From: Pararge aegeria
Lineage: Eukaryota > Arthropoda > Insecta > Lepidoptera > Nymphalidae
Assembly (NCBI RefSeq): GCF_905163445.1
Contig: NC_053181.1
Location: 3,534,001 to 3,598,000 of the forward strand
Length of the DNA stretch: 64,000 nt
Direction of reading: 5' to 3'
Shown here: piece by piece, positions 30,355-41,907 of the stretch
How the letters are laid out: each line of letters opens with the position of its first letter
Position numbering within the stretch: the stretch's first letter is position 1
Position numbers and translations under genes: made by a program
Notes under the pieces: model-generated
Seen by the model: only the letters and a program-made list of their open reading frames with translations
Told to the model about the DNA's origin: nothing
Database searches by the model: none

Positions 30355-30427
30355 CAGTATGATGATATGAAAGTAGAAAAAGTTGACGCTGTAAAATTTT
30401 TAGGAATAACTCATGACAAAAACTTTT

Positions 30428-30532
30428 ATCGCCATCATCTCACTACCTAGTACTTCTCATGTAATGTGCGCATTAAAAGTGCCACCTATGGGCACTTGAA
30501 TAAAGATATTTTTTAACTTTGACTTATGACTT
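30428..30532 (+). mobile_element. LINE-C 3' end, plus strand
   Basis: CGCCATCATCTCACTACC, CATTAAAAGTGCCACC, then GAATAAAGATATTTTTTAAC and TTTGACTTATGAC, the forward orientation of the LINE-C terminus. Confidence 0.65.
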
Positions 30533-30847
30533 TGTATGTGGCAAGCGCACATTGATTATGAATGTGTAAAATATGACTAATTTTTTTATACGTTTATGCA
30601 AGACGGTATCAATAAATGCGGTTTCTAAGTGCATGCCAAGGATATGAAAAAAAAATACCAAGCCTAAAGGCTTGGAATTTTTTTTTTTATAATTTTGCTC
30701 GTTTCAAATTTATCTCTCTACATTAATCAAATTTACACACTTTTAATTTAGTAGAATGTTATGGCCTCTAAACTTACTGTATTGTTTACTTATATCTTGA
30801 TATTGTACAAACATTCTTGCAATATTTTTTTTATTAATATCACAAAA

Positions 30848-30918
30848 GGGCGTGTGAAGTCAACCTACCCGACTACCCTATTCTTAGTGGGCCAGTAACG
30901 GGTTTACAATGATGATAT
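30848..30918 (+). mobile_element. SINE-E 3' fragment
   Basis: AAGGGCGTGTGAAGTC, TTAGTGGGCCAGTAACGGG and ATGATGATATG are the terminal portion of SINE-E. Confidence 0.6.
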
Positions 30919-31169
30919 GTATTGGACCAAAAAAAAAACCTTTTTATTTCTTTTACATTAAGTTTAACGTTCATTGTATATTTTGGAATTCTGCAAAGCT
31001 CTATCCAACAGTGTTCTAATAAAAATGACTGTCTCCGTATAGTTCCGGTGCGGCACTGTTCCGGAGTTGATTCAATTACGTGTTTCCGGCAGAATGCGCC
31101 GGCTACTGGAGAACGTGCAAACGCATCCGTAATAAAAGCAAATTGCAATTTAAAACTCGCGAGAGACTG

Positions 31170-32025
31170 AGCTTTACATATGTTGAAGATTATAATCATG
31201 TCAATAAACTGTATTAATTTCTTTAAGATATACTGTTACATATATGCGTTATCAGTGTATAATGAGTCAACTCTTTGTATACTCCTTGTAAGAACCGGAA
31301 TAAAAATTATAAATAAGATATAAATAAGCAATTTTATGCACTAGAACATAAAAAAGCAGTTTCATTCCGTTTACACCTAGCAGAAAAACAGTTTAAAGTT
31401 GGCTTACAACTAGCATATAAATCTGTTTTTGTCCGTTTACATCAAGCATAAAAATCTGCTTTAGCCCGTTTACACTATGAAATAAATGAAAACTTTAAAA
31501 GCATGAGAAATTTCGCAGACGTGTTCATTTAATTTCGTTACTGATTGAAATATCGGAACCTATCAAACGTACGTACTAAAGTTTATCAAGTATATTTCAG
31601 TCAATTCAAGTCAACGCGAGTATTGGGCATGTTTTGATTTATGTCGATGCTGTTGAACGTCTACAATCTCGACTTATGTAAATGAAACACGAAAATCATA
31701 TTCCGTGCGCGAAGCCAATTGCATTTTAATATGGAATATTTACATTCCAAGATTCAAAGTTACATATTTCATATATGTTACTGTGTATCTAGGGAGTGTC
31801 CCAGCTATCGCAAACTTAACCACTTCATCAATAACTGAGTTTTCTAAGGCGAGTCTCAAGTTAATTGTTGTTGAAGTTTGTATACAGTTTATATTAAAAC
31901 TTAGTGGCGCGCTACGTGAAGGTATCTAATATACCGAACATTTACAACTAGTATGTAATGTGTTACAGTTTGTTGTTAATTTGGTAAACTGCGCAAATCA
32001 CGCACGAATGAGACCAAACTATCTT
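31170..32025. other. Unassigned stretch with short degenerate repeats
   Basis: Around 31343-31470, three diverged copies of a TCCGTTTACA...AGCA...AAAATCTG unit follow each other at roughly 40-55 bp spacing. The rest shows nothing. The 74-codon frame at 31705-31929 has no motif. Confidence 0.4.
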
Positions 32026-32029
32026 TTTT

Positions 32030-32098
32030 TATAATCATTACAGGGCCCACTACAGGGCAAGGGTAACCTCCCACAATGAGAAGGGGTATCATCAGTGT
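32030..32098 (-). mobile_element. SINE-E terminal fragment
   Basis: GGGCCCACTACAGGGCAAGG, GTAACCTCCCACAATGAG and AAGGGG are the minus-strand 3' end of SINE-E. Confidence 0.6.
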
Positions 32099-32331
32099 CA
32101 CTTATTAATTATGTATAAGCACCTACTTATTAGTCTTTCGTCAAAGAGCGTTTTTAGCCTGGCGCAGAGGCGAGCGTTGTGAACTTATTAACCTCTGGTT
32201 TGAAAATGATGCAGTCTTAGGTAGACGAGTTATCTTGGAAGGGGTATGGTAAGGGTACGGTGCTTGTTTTAAGGGGTTAATACACCACCTATTTGATTAT
32301 GTAATAAGTAATATTAAACATACCTACTACG

Positions 32332-32472
32332 CAGTGGCGTTGACTGAGTTACTTACCAGTGTATGCATACAGCAGGAAAATTGCATAAAATGGCAAAAAT
32401 CTTCCTCCTATACGACCTATATATAAGTTTTAAGGTTAGGCAGTGATTTTGTGTTTGTATGAAGTGCACGTG
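32332..32472 (+). mobile_element. MITE-K copy inserted in SINE-A tail
   Basis: Starts CAGTGGCGTTGACTGAG. The right end is shortened to GAAGTGCACGTG. A perfect 8-bp duplication CTACTACG (32324-32331 and 32473-32480) flanks it. CTACTACG followed by ACAATACACACATCG is SINE-A tail sequence, so the transposon landed in a pre-existing SINE-A. Confidence 0.85.
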
Positions 32473-32696
32473 CTACTACGACAATACACACATCGCCATC
32501 AAGCCCCAAAGTAAGCGTAGCTTGTGTTGTAGGTATTAGGATGACTGATGAATATTTTTATGAATAATATACATAAATACTTATAATATACAGACAAACA
32601 CCCAGACACTGAAAAACATTTCCAGTTGCGGGTAGCGAACCTACTGCCTTGGACTCAGAAAGCAGGGTCGCTGCCCACTGCGAAAATCGGCCGTCA
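32473..32696 (-). mobile_element. SINE-A, minus strand, split by MITE-K
   Basis: CATCGCCATCAAGCCCCAAAG tail, body, diverged B box (GCGGGTAGCGAACC) and a head ending CGAAAATCGGCCGTC, where the A-box CGCC became CGAAA. Its extreme tail lies left of 32332. Confidence 0.85.
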
Positions 32697-33320
32697 TAAA
32701 ACGTATGTTTTGTAATCAAATAGGTAGTGTATTAACAATAGAACAACAGCTTCTTTATTCATTTTTATTTCACGAAATGCCACTTTCGTGGAAAACTCCC
32801 GGTTGAATGGGAAAAATATTAAAAAAAGAAAATAAATGCAATCATGAAACATAGCCGTAGGTACAATAAATTTTAATGCCTGAGATAATACCGCATCTAA
32901 TTACGGCGAAACTTTTTGTTCCCTTTTTTTACAAAACAAGAATTTATTTTGTACCATTTCACTGCGTGTTTTTATGGTGTACATTACTTCTCGTTTGTGG
33001 GAAGCAGATTTGCATACAAACCTTTTTGTGTTTGTTCAATTGTGGAGTTTAAATTTTTTGTGTAGCATCTGGAGTTACACGATGTTTTTTTGCTGTGAAA
33101 AGATCGGAAAATTTAAATCGTTTCTTTGTAAAGTTACAGAAAACGCAAAAGTTCGGAAGAATAATTAAATGGTTATCATTATTATTTCGAAAGTGTTTGT
33201 TTGTTAACTATGTTTCGCCCAACCATTGAACCAATATTATAGTATTTTAGAACAGAAATAATTGCATTGTAACTGTTATTCAAGTAGATTTAGTAGTAAC
33301 AAATGATTTAATGAAAACTC

Positions 33321-33691
33321 TTTGGTTGTAACCAGAGAACGAAAAAACAGTTGTAACACGAATTCCTTCACCATTTCCTTACTTCGACATACGTTCGTGT
33401 ACGGGTCGCAGTATAAAACTGCAAATCGGTACAATAACGCGATTTTGCAACATAGAAATCTGCGATGCGATTTCGTGTGGCACGATGGCTCACTGCTACG
33501 GTTCGGGTGACCATTCTTTCCCGTACCGCACTTTATGTATTTTACACACGGATTGCAACAAGGAAAGTAATTCCAAGAAGGACGAACATGGATGGATACT
33601 GATGGAAACCATACACAGAAAATCCAAGAAATACGAAGCTTTGAATTAGAATATCTACATTTGCAGATATTTTAAGTTTCTTACAACCAAA
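33321..33691. mobile_element. Possible 370-bp inverted-repeat element
   Basis: TTTGGTTGTAA at 33321 is exactly inverted at 33681 (TTACAACCAAA). No target duplication is visible and no second copy is present here, so this is a weak candidate. The body, with CTGCGATGCGATTTCG, is not coding. Confidence 0.25.
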
Positions 33692-33861
33692 TCACACTTT
33701 TCTCAAAGCAGACTGTAGAACGCACTCATACCTGACACTACCCGCCCATTAGAAAAATGTTTAAGCATTCAGTAGCCCAACTCTTGAGGAAATGTGTAAG
33801 CTCTTCACACTGCGGGCCTTAAATGTCCACAAAAATAAATTTAACAGCGCGACTTGGTAGC

Positions 33862-33930
33862 AAGTACACCATCTCACTGTCTATTAATATTTAGATATGA
33901 AATTAGAGCAATTTATACCCACTTTATATT
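33862..33930 (-). mobile_element. LINE-C fragment
   Basis: CACCATCTCACTGTCTATTAA, TTAGAGCAATTTATACCCAC match the distal LINE-C untranslated region. Confidence 0.5.
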
Positions 33931-33984
33931 ACGCATTAATATTACGTGTGGTGACGACAGTCCAGAATTCATCCTCTTCCCTCA

Positions 33985-34228
33985 GCAGGGCTAGCACGGG
34001 CGGGATATAAAATTTATATCCCCTGATATAATTAACGTGCCTGCTAAATCACTGGAACATGGAATAGGAGAAGTTTAACCCCGTTTATTAATACACATAT
34101 ATTATTTGGATTTTATTTCCACTTGTGTGCCAGTGCTCTGAGAGTTAGTAAAGCTGTGGGAGAAGATAAATTTATATCATTTCCCACGGGGATTTAATTG
34201 TCTCCTGCCCATGCTAGCCGTGCAGGTG
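33985..34228. mobile_element. MITE-L copy 2, uninterrupted
   Basis: The left end (GCTAGCACGGGCGGGATATAAA) and right end (CATGCTAGCCGTGCAGG) are inverted repeats. The centre GGAGAAGTTTAACCCCG and GTGCTCTGAGAGTTAG matches 2741-3143 without its insert. An internal GGGATATAAAATTTATATCCC is itself near-palindromic. Confidence 0.65.
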
Positions 34229-34231
34229 TCG

Positions 34232-34388
34232 CACGAGCCGACGCAGAGCGGGCAGCAGCGTCCTCGGTGCTACTATTACCATCTACTGCGATCACCCATC
34301 CGTCTGCACAGCGTGGTGATTATGGGCAAATCCTCGCGTTGGGAGAGGCCTTTAGTCCACCAGTGGACTAGGCTTCGATGATGATCAA
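34232..34388 (+). repeat. H-family repeat
   Basis: CAGAGCGGGCAGCAGCG, GTCTGCACAGCGTGGTGATTA, GGAGAGGCCTTTAGTCCACC and a GATGATGATC end. 5'-truncated at MITE-L. Confidence 0.7.
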
Positions 34389-34401
34389 TATAATAATAGG
34401 A

Positions 34402-34673
34402 CTAGCTGTCCCGCGCAACTTCGTCTGCACCAAATTATTTCAATATCTTAAAAAAACCTAGAAACGAATTGCAGCGCTACCTACCTGGTAGGTGGACCTG
34501 TTTTATTTCCAAACTACGAGTATGTTATTCGCGGCCATACGTGTTATTCTAACTTCTAAGCGATAGGTTCAATTAGAATATTTTAAAAATGAAATTTGCA
34601 GGTATATAATCAAAATTAATATTTATACTATTTTAATTCTTTCGCATTTATAATATTAGTATTTAGTAGGATG
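34402..34673 (+). mobile_element. Y-family repeat
   Basis: CTAGCTGTCCCGCGCAACTTCG at the start and ATTTATAATATTAGTATTTAG at the end. A second Y-like core (AATCCGTTCAGTAGTTTTCACG) lies at 34970-35010, suggesting stacked copies. Confidence 0.65.
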
Positions 34674-35165
34674 ATACGCATGCATTCGATCATTGTCCCA
34701 TATGCCTCGCGACTTGCTGTTATCTGTAAAGAGTTATATCCTTTATCTCCGACGATATTTATCAGATCTTCATTAAAATTAGACTGAACATGCTTGATAT
34801 TATACACTTTCAAATAAAAAAAGAATTTTAAAAATCGGTCGAAATTTAACGGAGCTGTGAAGTAAAATTGATAAAAAATTTCATCCCATTTCCCGGAGAA
34901 AACTTCTTGTTTATCGGGATAAAAAGTATCCTATTTATTGACCCGGTACATCAGCTACCACTATACCAAATTTTATTTAAATCCGTTCAGTAGTTTTCAC
35001 GTGATGCCCGGACAGACTGACAAAAATTAAATAAAAATCTGTTTTGGACTCAGTGTCGATTATAAAGCATCCCCCGGTCAAATTTTTTTAAAATATATTA
35101 AATGTACAGAAATCTTCCAGTTACAGTTTTATTATAAGTATAGGTTTTTCTATAAACTTTGAACT

Positions 35166-35500
35166 TTGTTAAAGTCAAAGTCAAAGTCAAATATTTCTTA
35201 ATTCAAATATGAACATAGATGGCACTTTTGATGCGTACATTTCATGTAAAATATGACCTAGAAGTGAGTTGATGGCGATAACTAATTTCGTCAACTTAAA
35301 ACTAAAGCTACGAGGGTTCCAAATGCACCCTGGTCTAAGAAGAAGCCCGCAACCGGTTGTTATTTTTTTTTGTTATCACCATCTCACATTGTCATTTAAA
35401 ACTATTAAAGAAGCAATTATTTACACCCAAGCATTTTTATCGTTAAGGACTATGTCTTAATCCTTAAGGACTATAATAGGACTTTTCTATAAGATTACTT
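35166..35500 (-). mobile_element. LINE-C 3' region
   Basis: AAAGTCAAAGTCAAATATTTC tail, GCACTTTTGATGCGTACATTTC, AACTTAAAACTAAAGCTACG, ATCACCATCTCACATTGTC and ACTATAATAGGACTTTTC. Close to full 3' untranslated length. Confidence 0.8.
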
Positions 35501-35589
35501 TATTTCATCAATAACCCGTAATTCAATAATAACTGTGTTTAGATTTAATACTACATTCAAAAGAGTAGGAACGTTGCGATCCCTAGAGG

Positions 35590-35745
35590 AACAAGGAAGC
35601 TAGGAACAAACGCTTGTTCGCTTATAATTTAATTTCACTACTGCAACTAAAATTTAATCTTGGATGAAATTCCCAGCGCTGCTTCATGCAACTTAGCGAC
35701 TTGCTATCAAAATGAACAAAATAAGATTTGTTTGCAAGAACGGAA
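35590..35745 (+). repeat. W-family repeat, copy 1
   Basis: ATTTAATCTTGGATGAAATTC, CAGCGCTGCTTCATGCAAC and AAAATAAGATTTGTTTG recur at 36715 and 38375. Confidence 0.5.
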
Positions 35746-35984
35746 GTATTTTTTAAATAATCCGGCGCTTCGGGGGTTTATTAGAAAATGTACATCGTAA
35801 CTCTTGGATCTATTTCACTTTTCTCCTTTTTTTGATAATCTGATGTGAAATTTCATTATTCGTTAAAATTTTGTCTTGTTATTGACTAATATGGCACAGA
35901 CGAATAACTTTTCGAAGCTGTGCGCGTTGAAAGCAATTAAACATCACTTTCTTCAACTGTGAACAAATCATGGTGGATAGTAAA

Positions 35985-36065
35985 GCCTTTTGTAGAGCCA
36001 GTCCCAGGAACTATGGCCGCCACCTAATGGAATATAGATATTTTGACTTTGACTTTGACTTTATT
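35985..36065 (+). mobile_element. LINE-C-like 3' end, plus strand
   Basis: GCCGCCACCTAATGGAATATAG and a (TTTGAC)n tail resemble a forward LINE-C terminus. Confidence 0.45.
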
Positions 36066-36164
36066 TCTGCCTCTAAGCTGCATTTTTGTAAGGCTGTGTT
36101 CCGGCCTGAAGGGAAGGTTGCCTTGGTGATAGTGGACTGACCTTAATATAAGTATGGCCCTAAT

Positions 36165-36255
36165 CGGTCTCTACGCTGCATCGTATCGGTACTCTTGATC
36201 GTTTAGCAGCACGACTTTGTCTGTATGTAGGTACATAGCCACGACCAAAGCTATA
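36165..36255 (-). mobile_element. SINE-D middle fragment
   Basis: CCTAATCGGTCTCTACGCTGC, ATCGTATCGGTACTC, GCAGCACGACTTTGTC and TAGCCACGACCAAAGC match the SINE-D middle on the minus strand. Confidence 0.6.
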
Positions 36256-36307
36256 CGAATAGTTATATCAGACAATTATTACTTAACACTTCAAATTGTC
36301 ATATAAT

Positions 36308-36567
36308 TAAATATACTACGACAATACACACATCGCCATCTAGCCTCAAAGTAAGCGTAGCTTGTGTTATGGGTACTAAGAGATAGCTGATGAATATTTT
36401 TTATGAATATAATCAACAATATATAACATACAGATAAACATCCAGACACTGAAAAACATGTTCATCAGTCATGTTCATTTTCAGATTCCTTCTCCGGTTG
36501 TGAGGATTGAACCCACGGCCTTGGACTCCGAAAGCAGGGTCGCTGTCGGCTGCGCCAACCGGCTATC
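36308..36567 (-). mobile_element. SINE-A, full length
   Basis: ATATACTACGACAATACACAC tail, body with a small insertion, reversed B box (GAGGATTGAACCCACGG) and head GCGCCAACCGGCTATC. Confidence 0.85.
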
Positions 36568-36714
36568 AAAATATGTAATAGCATATAATAGTGTACATGG
36601 GTCACCAAATAAAGAATTATAATTATTAACTTTTGAACATTTAAAATAGTCAGTTACTGAACTTGAACTTGTCAAAACTCGTTACGAACATACCGTACCG
36701 CTTCCTCCCAATTT

Positions 36715-36825
36715 AATTCTGCCTACTAAAAATGTATCCCGAGTGAAACTCCCTAGGCAGCGCGGGTGTTTCATGCAGCTTACGAGATTTGCTATTAAAA
36801 ATGCACATAATAATATTTGTTTGAA
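36715..36825 (+). repeat. W-family repeat, copy 2
   Basis: GAAACTCCCTAGGCAGCG, TTTCATGCAGCTTACGAG and AAAATGCACATAATAATATTTG align with the copies at 35590 and 38375. Confidence 0.45.
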
Positions 36826-37069
36826 TTTTTAAAATGGTTTTTGCAAGGCTCCACTCTCTGCTCGGACTTTTTTTAATGAACTAACTTGTTTCCGCCGGCG
36901 AAAATGCTCCCCTATCTAAATCAGGTTATTTAAAAAAAATTCTTGTTGAAATATTTGAAATTACCGTGGCTACTTTTAAATAAATCTATATAAAAGTTAA
37001 CAATCAAACTTAGTACTTAGTAAGTACCTTTTAGTCAGAAACCCTATGAGTACCTACCATTGTATTATT

Positions 37070-37340
37070 GACGGCCGACTGGCGCAGTGGGCAGCGACCC
37101 TGCTTTCTGAGTCCAAGGCCGTGGGTTCGATTCCCACAACTGGAAAATGTTTGTGTGATGAGCATTAAGTGTTTTTCAGTGTCTGGGTGTTTATATGTAT
37201 TTTCTAAGTATTTATGTATATATAATTCATTAAAATATTCATCAGTCATCTTAGTACCCATAACACAAGCTACGCTTACTTTGGGGCTAGGTGGCGATGT
37301 GTGTATTGTCGTAGTATATTTATTATTATTATTATTATTG
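37070..37340 (+). mobile_element. SINE-A, full length, intact Pol III boxes
   Basis: GACGGCCGACTGGCGCAGTGG (A box) and GTGGGTTCGATTCCCAC (B box) match the consensus. The body and tail GGGGCTAGGTGGCGATGTGT are complete, and the end is an (ATT)n run. One of the best preserved copies and possibly the youngest. Confidence 0.95.
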
Positions 37341-37371
37341 TATTGCGCTTATGCCCTTTGTTAGCCCTTGA

Positions 37372-37552
37372 TTGCAATCTCACCTGGTGGTAAGCGATGA
37401 AGCATTATGATGATAAGATGGTAACGGGCTGAGCTTTTAGGGGTCTGACAATTAGGTATATTAAACACATATCCCTAATCGGTGATATCGTACCGGAAGG
37501 CTAAATCGCTTAGAGGCACGTCTTCATAGGAAGGGTAACTACTAACTACCCG
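37372..37552 (-). mobile_element. SINE-D 3' portion
   Basis: GATTGCAATCTCACCTGGTGG, a shortened tail, TATCCCTAATCGGTGATATCG, ACCGGAAGGCTAAATCGCTTAG and GAGGCACGTCTTC on the minus strand. The tRNA-like head is lost. Confidence 0.65.
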
Positions 37553-38246
37553 CAGAAGAAACCTTGTTTTTATTAAGCGTGGTGGAAAAGCTTTATTGCT
37601 ACCGGACGGAGATTATATAGGACTCCCCCCCCTTCTAATATGGTTATACCCAAACTAAAAACCACCACGGCTTGTCCCTCTTGATTTCTTTGTTAGACGC
37701 CCGGGGAACCTGTTGTATACCTTCCGGTCATCTACCAACCGCCCATACCGATTGCTGGGGTTCCTGCCCTAACGAGGAGGGGATCAGGACAGCTTGAACC
37801 CCCCCTAAGATCGTAGAGAGGCTTATGTAGTGACGGGTAGCTAAGCCACGACCGAAACCTGCCACTAGTTGAGAAAAGATCTAAACCTAATTTGAGAAAA
37901 CTAAAACCGTTTCAAGTTGATTTCTTAACTTTTGCACACCATCAAGATCAGGAAAGTTGCATATCTGGGTCACGTGCTGAGGCACGAGAGATATGAGCTC
38001 CTTCAACTTATTATGATGAAAAGTTGCAGGAAGAAGAGGCGTTGGTCGTAGAAAAAGTCTTGATTCCGTAACATCAGAGACCAGACAGAGACTGTAACAG
38101 AGAGAGAATAACTTCGCTTTGCGAAAAAGAGTTTACGAGGCTGACTGTCAACCTTCGCTAGTCGGAGAGGCACCGCAAGAAGAAGAAGTTGATTACGGCG
38201 TTAAACAGCTACACAAACATATAAACAGACACAAATACGAAGTCGT

Positions 38247-38293
38247 CAAGTTTAAAGCTTTACAACAAAAAATGTTGTAAAGCTTTAAACTTG
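38247..38293. repeat. 21-bp perfect palindrome with A5 loop
   Basis: CAAGTTTAAAGCTTTACAAC(A) at 38247-38267 is exactly inverted at 38273-38293 around AAAAA. The composition is mixed, so not a simple repeat. Confidence 0.9.
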
Positions 38294-38374
38294 TCTTCTT
38301 GTTTCACGTAATTAGAATGCAGATGTTGAAAGTAGCCGACGGGTAGGAATCCATTCTGAACAGCAACGTGTTCA

Positions 38375-38520
38375 ACCGTTTGGTCTGTCATAACTCATAA
38401 CTTAATTTCTCTACTGCGAATGACTACAATTTAATCTTGGATGAAATTCTCAGCGCTATTTTATGCAGCTTAGAGACTTTCTATGTAAATGCACAAAATA
38501 AGATTTGTTTGGGCTACGTC
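38375..38520 (+). repeat. W-family repeat, copy 3
   Basis: TTTAATCTTGGATGAAATTC, CAGCGCTATTTTATGCAGC and CACAAAATAAGATTTGTTTG. The 72-codon open frame at 38437-38655 begins in this repeat and has no motif. Confidence 0.5.
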
Positions 38521-38694
38521 AGCTTTATGAAATGTAATTATGGAAGCTTGACTGGAATTGTTTTACAGTACTTGTCTTTGCAAGAGAAAATTCTTTATAT
38601 TCCGGATTCGTTTCTTCTGGAACTGAGCTTGAATTGCATCGTCCGCTGCATTTGATTTATATATTTTATCTTGTTTTCAACTTTCCGGCTTTAT

Positions 38695-38895
38695 TTAATA
38701 GCCGATGGGATTCGGAATGTGCCATGTGGTGATGGCAGATCACAATACAGTTTTCACCACCCCCTCCTCTTCCACCATCAACTGCGATCACCATCCAGTT
38801 TCCCCAGCGTGGTGATTATAGGCAAACCTCCCCGTTGGGAGAGGTCTTTAATCCAGCAATGGACTGTTAAAGGCTGTTCATGATGATGAAGATGT
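38695..38895 (+). repeat. H-family repeat, near complete
   Basis: GTGGTGATGGCAGATCACAATA, CACCACCCCCTCCTCTTCC, CTGCGATCACCATCCAG, CAGCGTGGTGATTATAGGC, GGGAGAGGTCTTTAATCC, ending in (GATGAT)n. It has the same order of motifs as 3228-3408. Confidence 0.7.
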
Positions 38896-39119
38896 TGATG
38901 AGCTTTATAATCATGACCATGCCAATTATTCATACTAACAAAAACACTTAAGGGACGTTGTGGAATCTTAAGGAGAGATAAAATCACGACTAGTTGATAA
39001 CCTGAGAGCACGGATTCTTATTTGGGAATCTGTGACGTGACGTCACTTGATGGCAAGTAAGCTTTCCATTACAGAACTTTCGAGTTTTATACCTGTGGGG
39101 TGGCTCTGTTAAGTACCAG

Positions 39120-39560
39120 TTCGAAGCTTTAGATTCGATGGATCGTCACGCCAGGAGAATTATAGGTGACAAATCGATGACACAGGCGAAACTACATAAA
39201 TTACAACAACGACGAAATGTTGCCTGTTTATCGAGTTTTTACCGGATATACTTCGGTGAGTGTGCTCAGGAACTTTACAATCTCGTTCCTCCATCCCCGT
39301 TCCACCACGGAACAGCGAGACACCGTGAGCGGTGGCATCCTTATGTGGTATGGATATTCCATCAACACGCAAGAAATGTTTTTTATCTGCGTTTCTGATA
39401 CGTTCTGCTAAGATGTGGAACGTTTCCCGACAAATGTGTTTCCACGTATAACTTGAAAACCTTCAAGGCAAGAGTGAGTGGGCTTTTTCTAGGCAAGCGT
39501 GCTCTAACCGAGACCTCATTATTGCTTTCTAACAGGCATGATTGTCATCAAGCGTTGACC
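39120..39560 (+). pseudogene. R1/Jockey-like LINE C-terminus with frameshifts
   Basis: The frame at 39138-39398 reads MDRHARRIIGDKSMTQAK, then LQQRRNVACLSSFYRIYFG and HPYVV. A shift near 39343 continues with DIPSTR and FLIRSAKMWN. A second shift continues with LKTFKARVSGLFLGKRAL. The ARRIIGD, RRNVxCL and AKMWN words mark the C-terminal zinc-finger/tail region of an R1/Jockey-group LINE. At least two frameshifts make it dead. It is the longer relative of 18139-18273. Confidence 0.75.
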
Positions 39561-39599
39561 TATCGTTAATATTTAAAAAAAAAATTAAGCTTACGAAGT

Positions 39600-40110
39600 A
39601 TTAGCGCCTTGTATTTATACCTACATCGGTTCTGATTTTTCTTGACAGCGGCGATTGCCTGTCAACAGATAACTCACGGCAAAAAACATCAATAACACAT
39701 GTCATAAACAATACAGAATCAAGCCCCGGGGCTTCGATGTTAAATTTATGATTAAAATTCCGCAAGCTATGAAATCATTAGGTAAAATAATCAAATCGGG
39801 AATCCTACACTGCATACTCGGATTTCCGATGGGAGCAGTGAACAGTTTAATTTAATACTGCAACTCGTTAAATTAAATCTTAGACGAGCATAGTTTTGTT
39901 CAGTTTCATCAACAACTTGAGGGCTTTTATCTTATAATTGTGTGCTGAATATATTGATATAATGATGTTTAAAACCGTTCATTCGATAGACGACCGGTTC
40001 CAATCAAAAGGCATAATCCGAAGATGATTTTAAATTAAATCAAATCAAAATTGACTTTGTTGTAGGTAGACAATATACAAAGCAAAAACAAAACACAATT
40101 GTAAGAAAGA
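39600..40110. other. Unassigned stretch
   Basis: Only a weak W-like trace (AAATTAAATCTTAGACGAG near 39870). Nothing else recognised. Confidence 0.35.
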
Positions 40111-40119
40111 AAGTAAAGC

Positions 40120-40200
40120 TACAATAGGCGGCCTTATCGCTTAAAAGTGATCTCTACCAGGCATCCTACCAAAAGACACGAAGTAAAGAAGAAGGGTTAG
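40120..40200 (-). mobile_element. F-family fragment
   Basis: ACAATAGGCGGCCTTATCGC, GTGATCTCTACCAGGCATCC are the minus-strand F motif. Confidence 0.55.
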
Positions 40201-41384
40201 GGTGTAATCGAAATAATATTTAAATAATAAACATAAATTACAAAAATAGATATACTTACTTCATATACGTACACATATAATATATAAAAAATAGAAAAAA
40301 GAAAATACTCATAATATATACTTTTAATTTATCATAATCAATTCAGAAGGGAAAAGAAAAGAGATTTATAATCTTCTCAATTTTAATTTTAATGTATTCA
40401 CTAAGCAATTTTCATTCCATCATCTAGCGTGTGTAGTTCACAAAAAAATAAAGATAAAAAAAATCTAGCTTTTTACGTTACAAGATTTGGTGAAGCATTT
40501 TTACCAATACTTAAATGAGCGGCAATAAATCCTACTAAATCTACCTATAATATGTTTTATTCATAAAGATTTAGTAGGGAAACCAATTTTGTTTGGGATT
40601 TTCTGATAAATCAGCGAAACTGTAGTTATGAGTGATTGTTGTAACAGCAGCAGAAGCGTTGTGCGTTTGGATATTTTCCTACTTTGCAAAGCATGCGACC
40701 CAATAAACGATACGAATTATATTACCACGATGATGTAAAAACTCTTTACGTGTTTTTAATAATAATCTTTTATTCACTCGCGATTAGTGCCTCGATTATT
40801 ATTCCCGGCGGAGTAAAATCTACTATTGCTCTACTTTCCAATTTAAACTGGACACTTGAAATTATTGACAAAAAGCCAAAAAGCGAAAATATTAACCAAA
40901 TATAATTCACGGAAAATGCGACCAATTTTTTTTCGCGCCCCAAGGTTAACCTTTAACGTAAACTAATAGTCAGCATCGGTCGCTGCTTTATTAAAAATAT
41001 AATAAAGGGAATATTTTCGTATTTAAAACATTTTAGAAATAAAATTCAACGTTCATTTATCCTAATTGAGAAGGCAAAAATATTTGTTCATTTATGGAAA
41101 TGCCTACTATTTTAAGCCGCATAAAACCTATTTGTTGTTGTTCAATGTTGTTTAAAAAAATAATCTTTATTACCCGGCTAAATTAAAGGAGTCCATCGAC
41201 ATCCTTGCAGTGCGGTGCAAACTAAACTTAATTTGGTCATCAAATATTTATGTGTTATGTTTATATATATATTTTAGTTTATTTTTATAATTATTAATTA
41301 TATAATGTACTTTTGTTATTCACATGTATGTATTTTAAATATTTTTACAACTAGTCTATTCTCCTCTTCTTTTTTCCTAATTCA

Positions 41385-41450
41385 AAGGTCGCCTGGCAAA
41401 GATCGCTATTAAGCGGTAAGGCCGCCTCTTGTATTCTACTTCTGTTTTTA
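41385..41450 (+). mobile_element. F-family fragment
   Basis: GGTCGCCTGGCAAAGATCGC then GGTAAGGCCGCCTCTTGTATTC, the plus-strand F motif, followed by a T-rich 3' end. Confidence 0.6.
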
Positions 41451-41907
41451 TTTTATTTTTGTATATGTTAATTATGTAGTATACAAGATAAGAGTAACAT
41501 AATAATAAGAAAACACATGTACGGTTATTTAAAAATATAACAGGCGTTTCTAATATCTTGGAAATTGAGACTTATAACGATGTAATAAGGTTCTTGTTAC
41601 AAGCAAGTGTGATAAAAAAGATATTCCAGTATACTGTTTATGGGAAAGGTTTAACGCTTAATCATAATATGATAATAGATGCTTTAATAATAGTATTACT
41701 GACACATCAGAATACATCAAAGGGTAAGTCAGATTCCTTACATGTATTTATCACAATTTCTGTAACGACGGCCTCGGTAATAAATCCAACTTAATCAAAT
41801 CTTAACCCGAGGATAAAGGGCTTTAGTGTTTGACTTGTGAGTAAGGACTTTAGAGTTATGTAGATTTTAGTTACAGTAATGAATTAACATTACTTCATGA
41901 TATCGAA

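Noticed and set aside
30873..31199. Overlapping 108- and 82-codon frames on both strands
   Set aside because: Part is a SINE-E fragment. Frames this long are expected by chance several times in 64 kb of AT-rich DNA.
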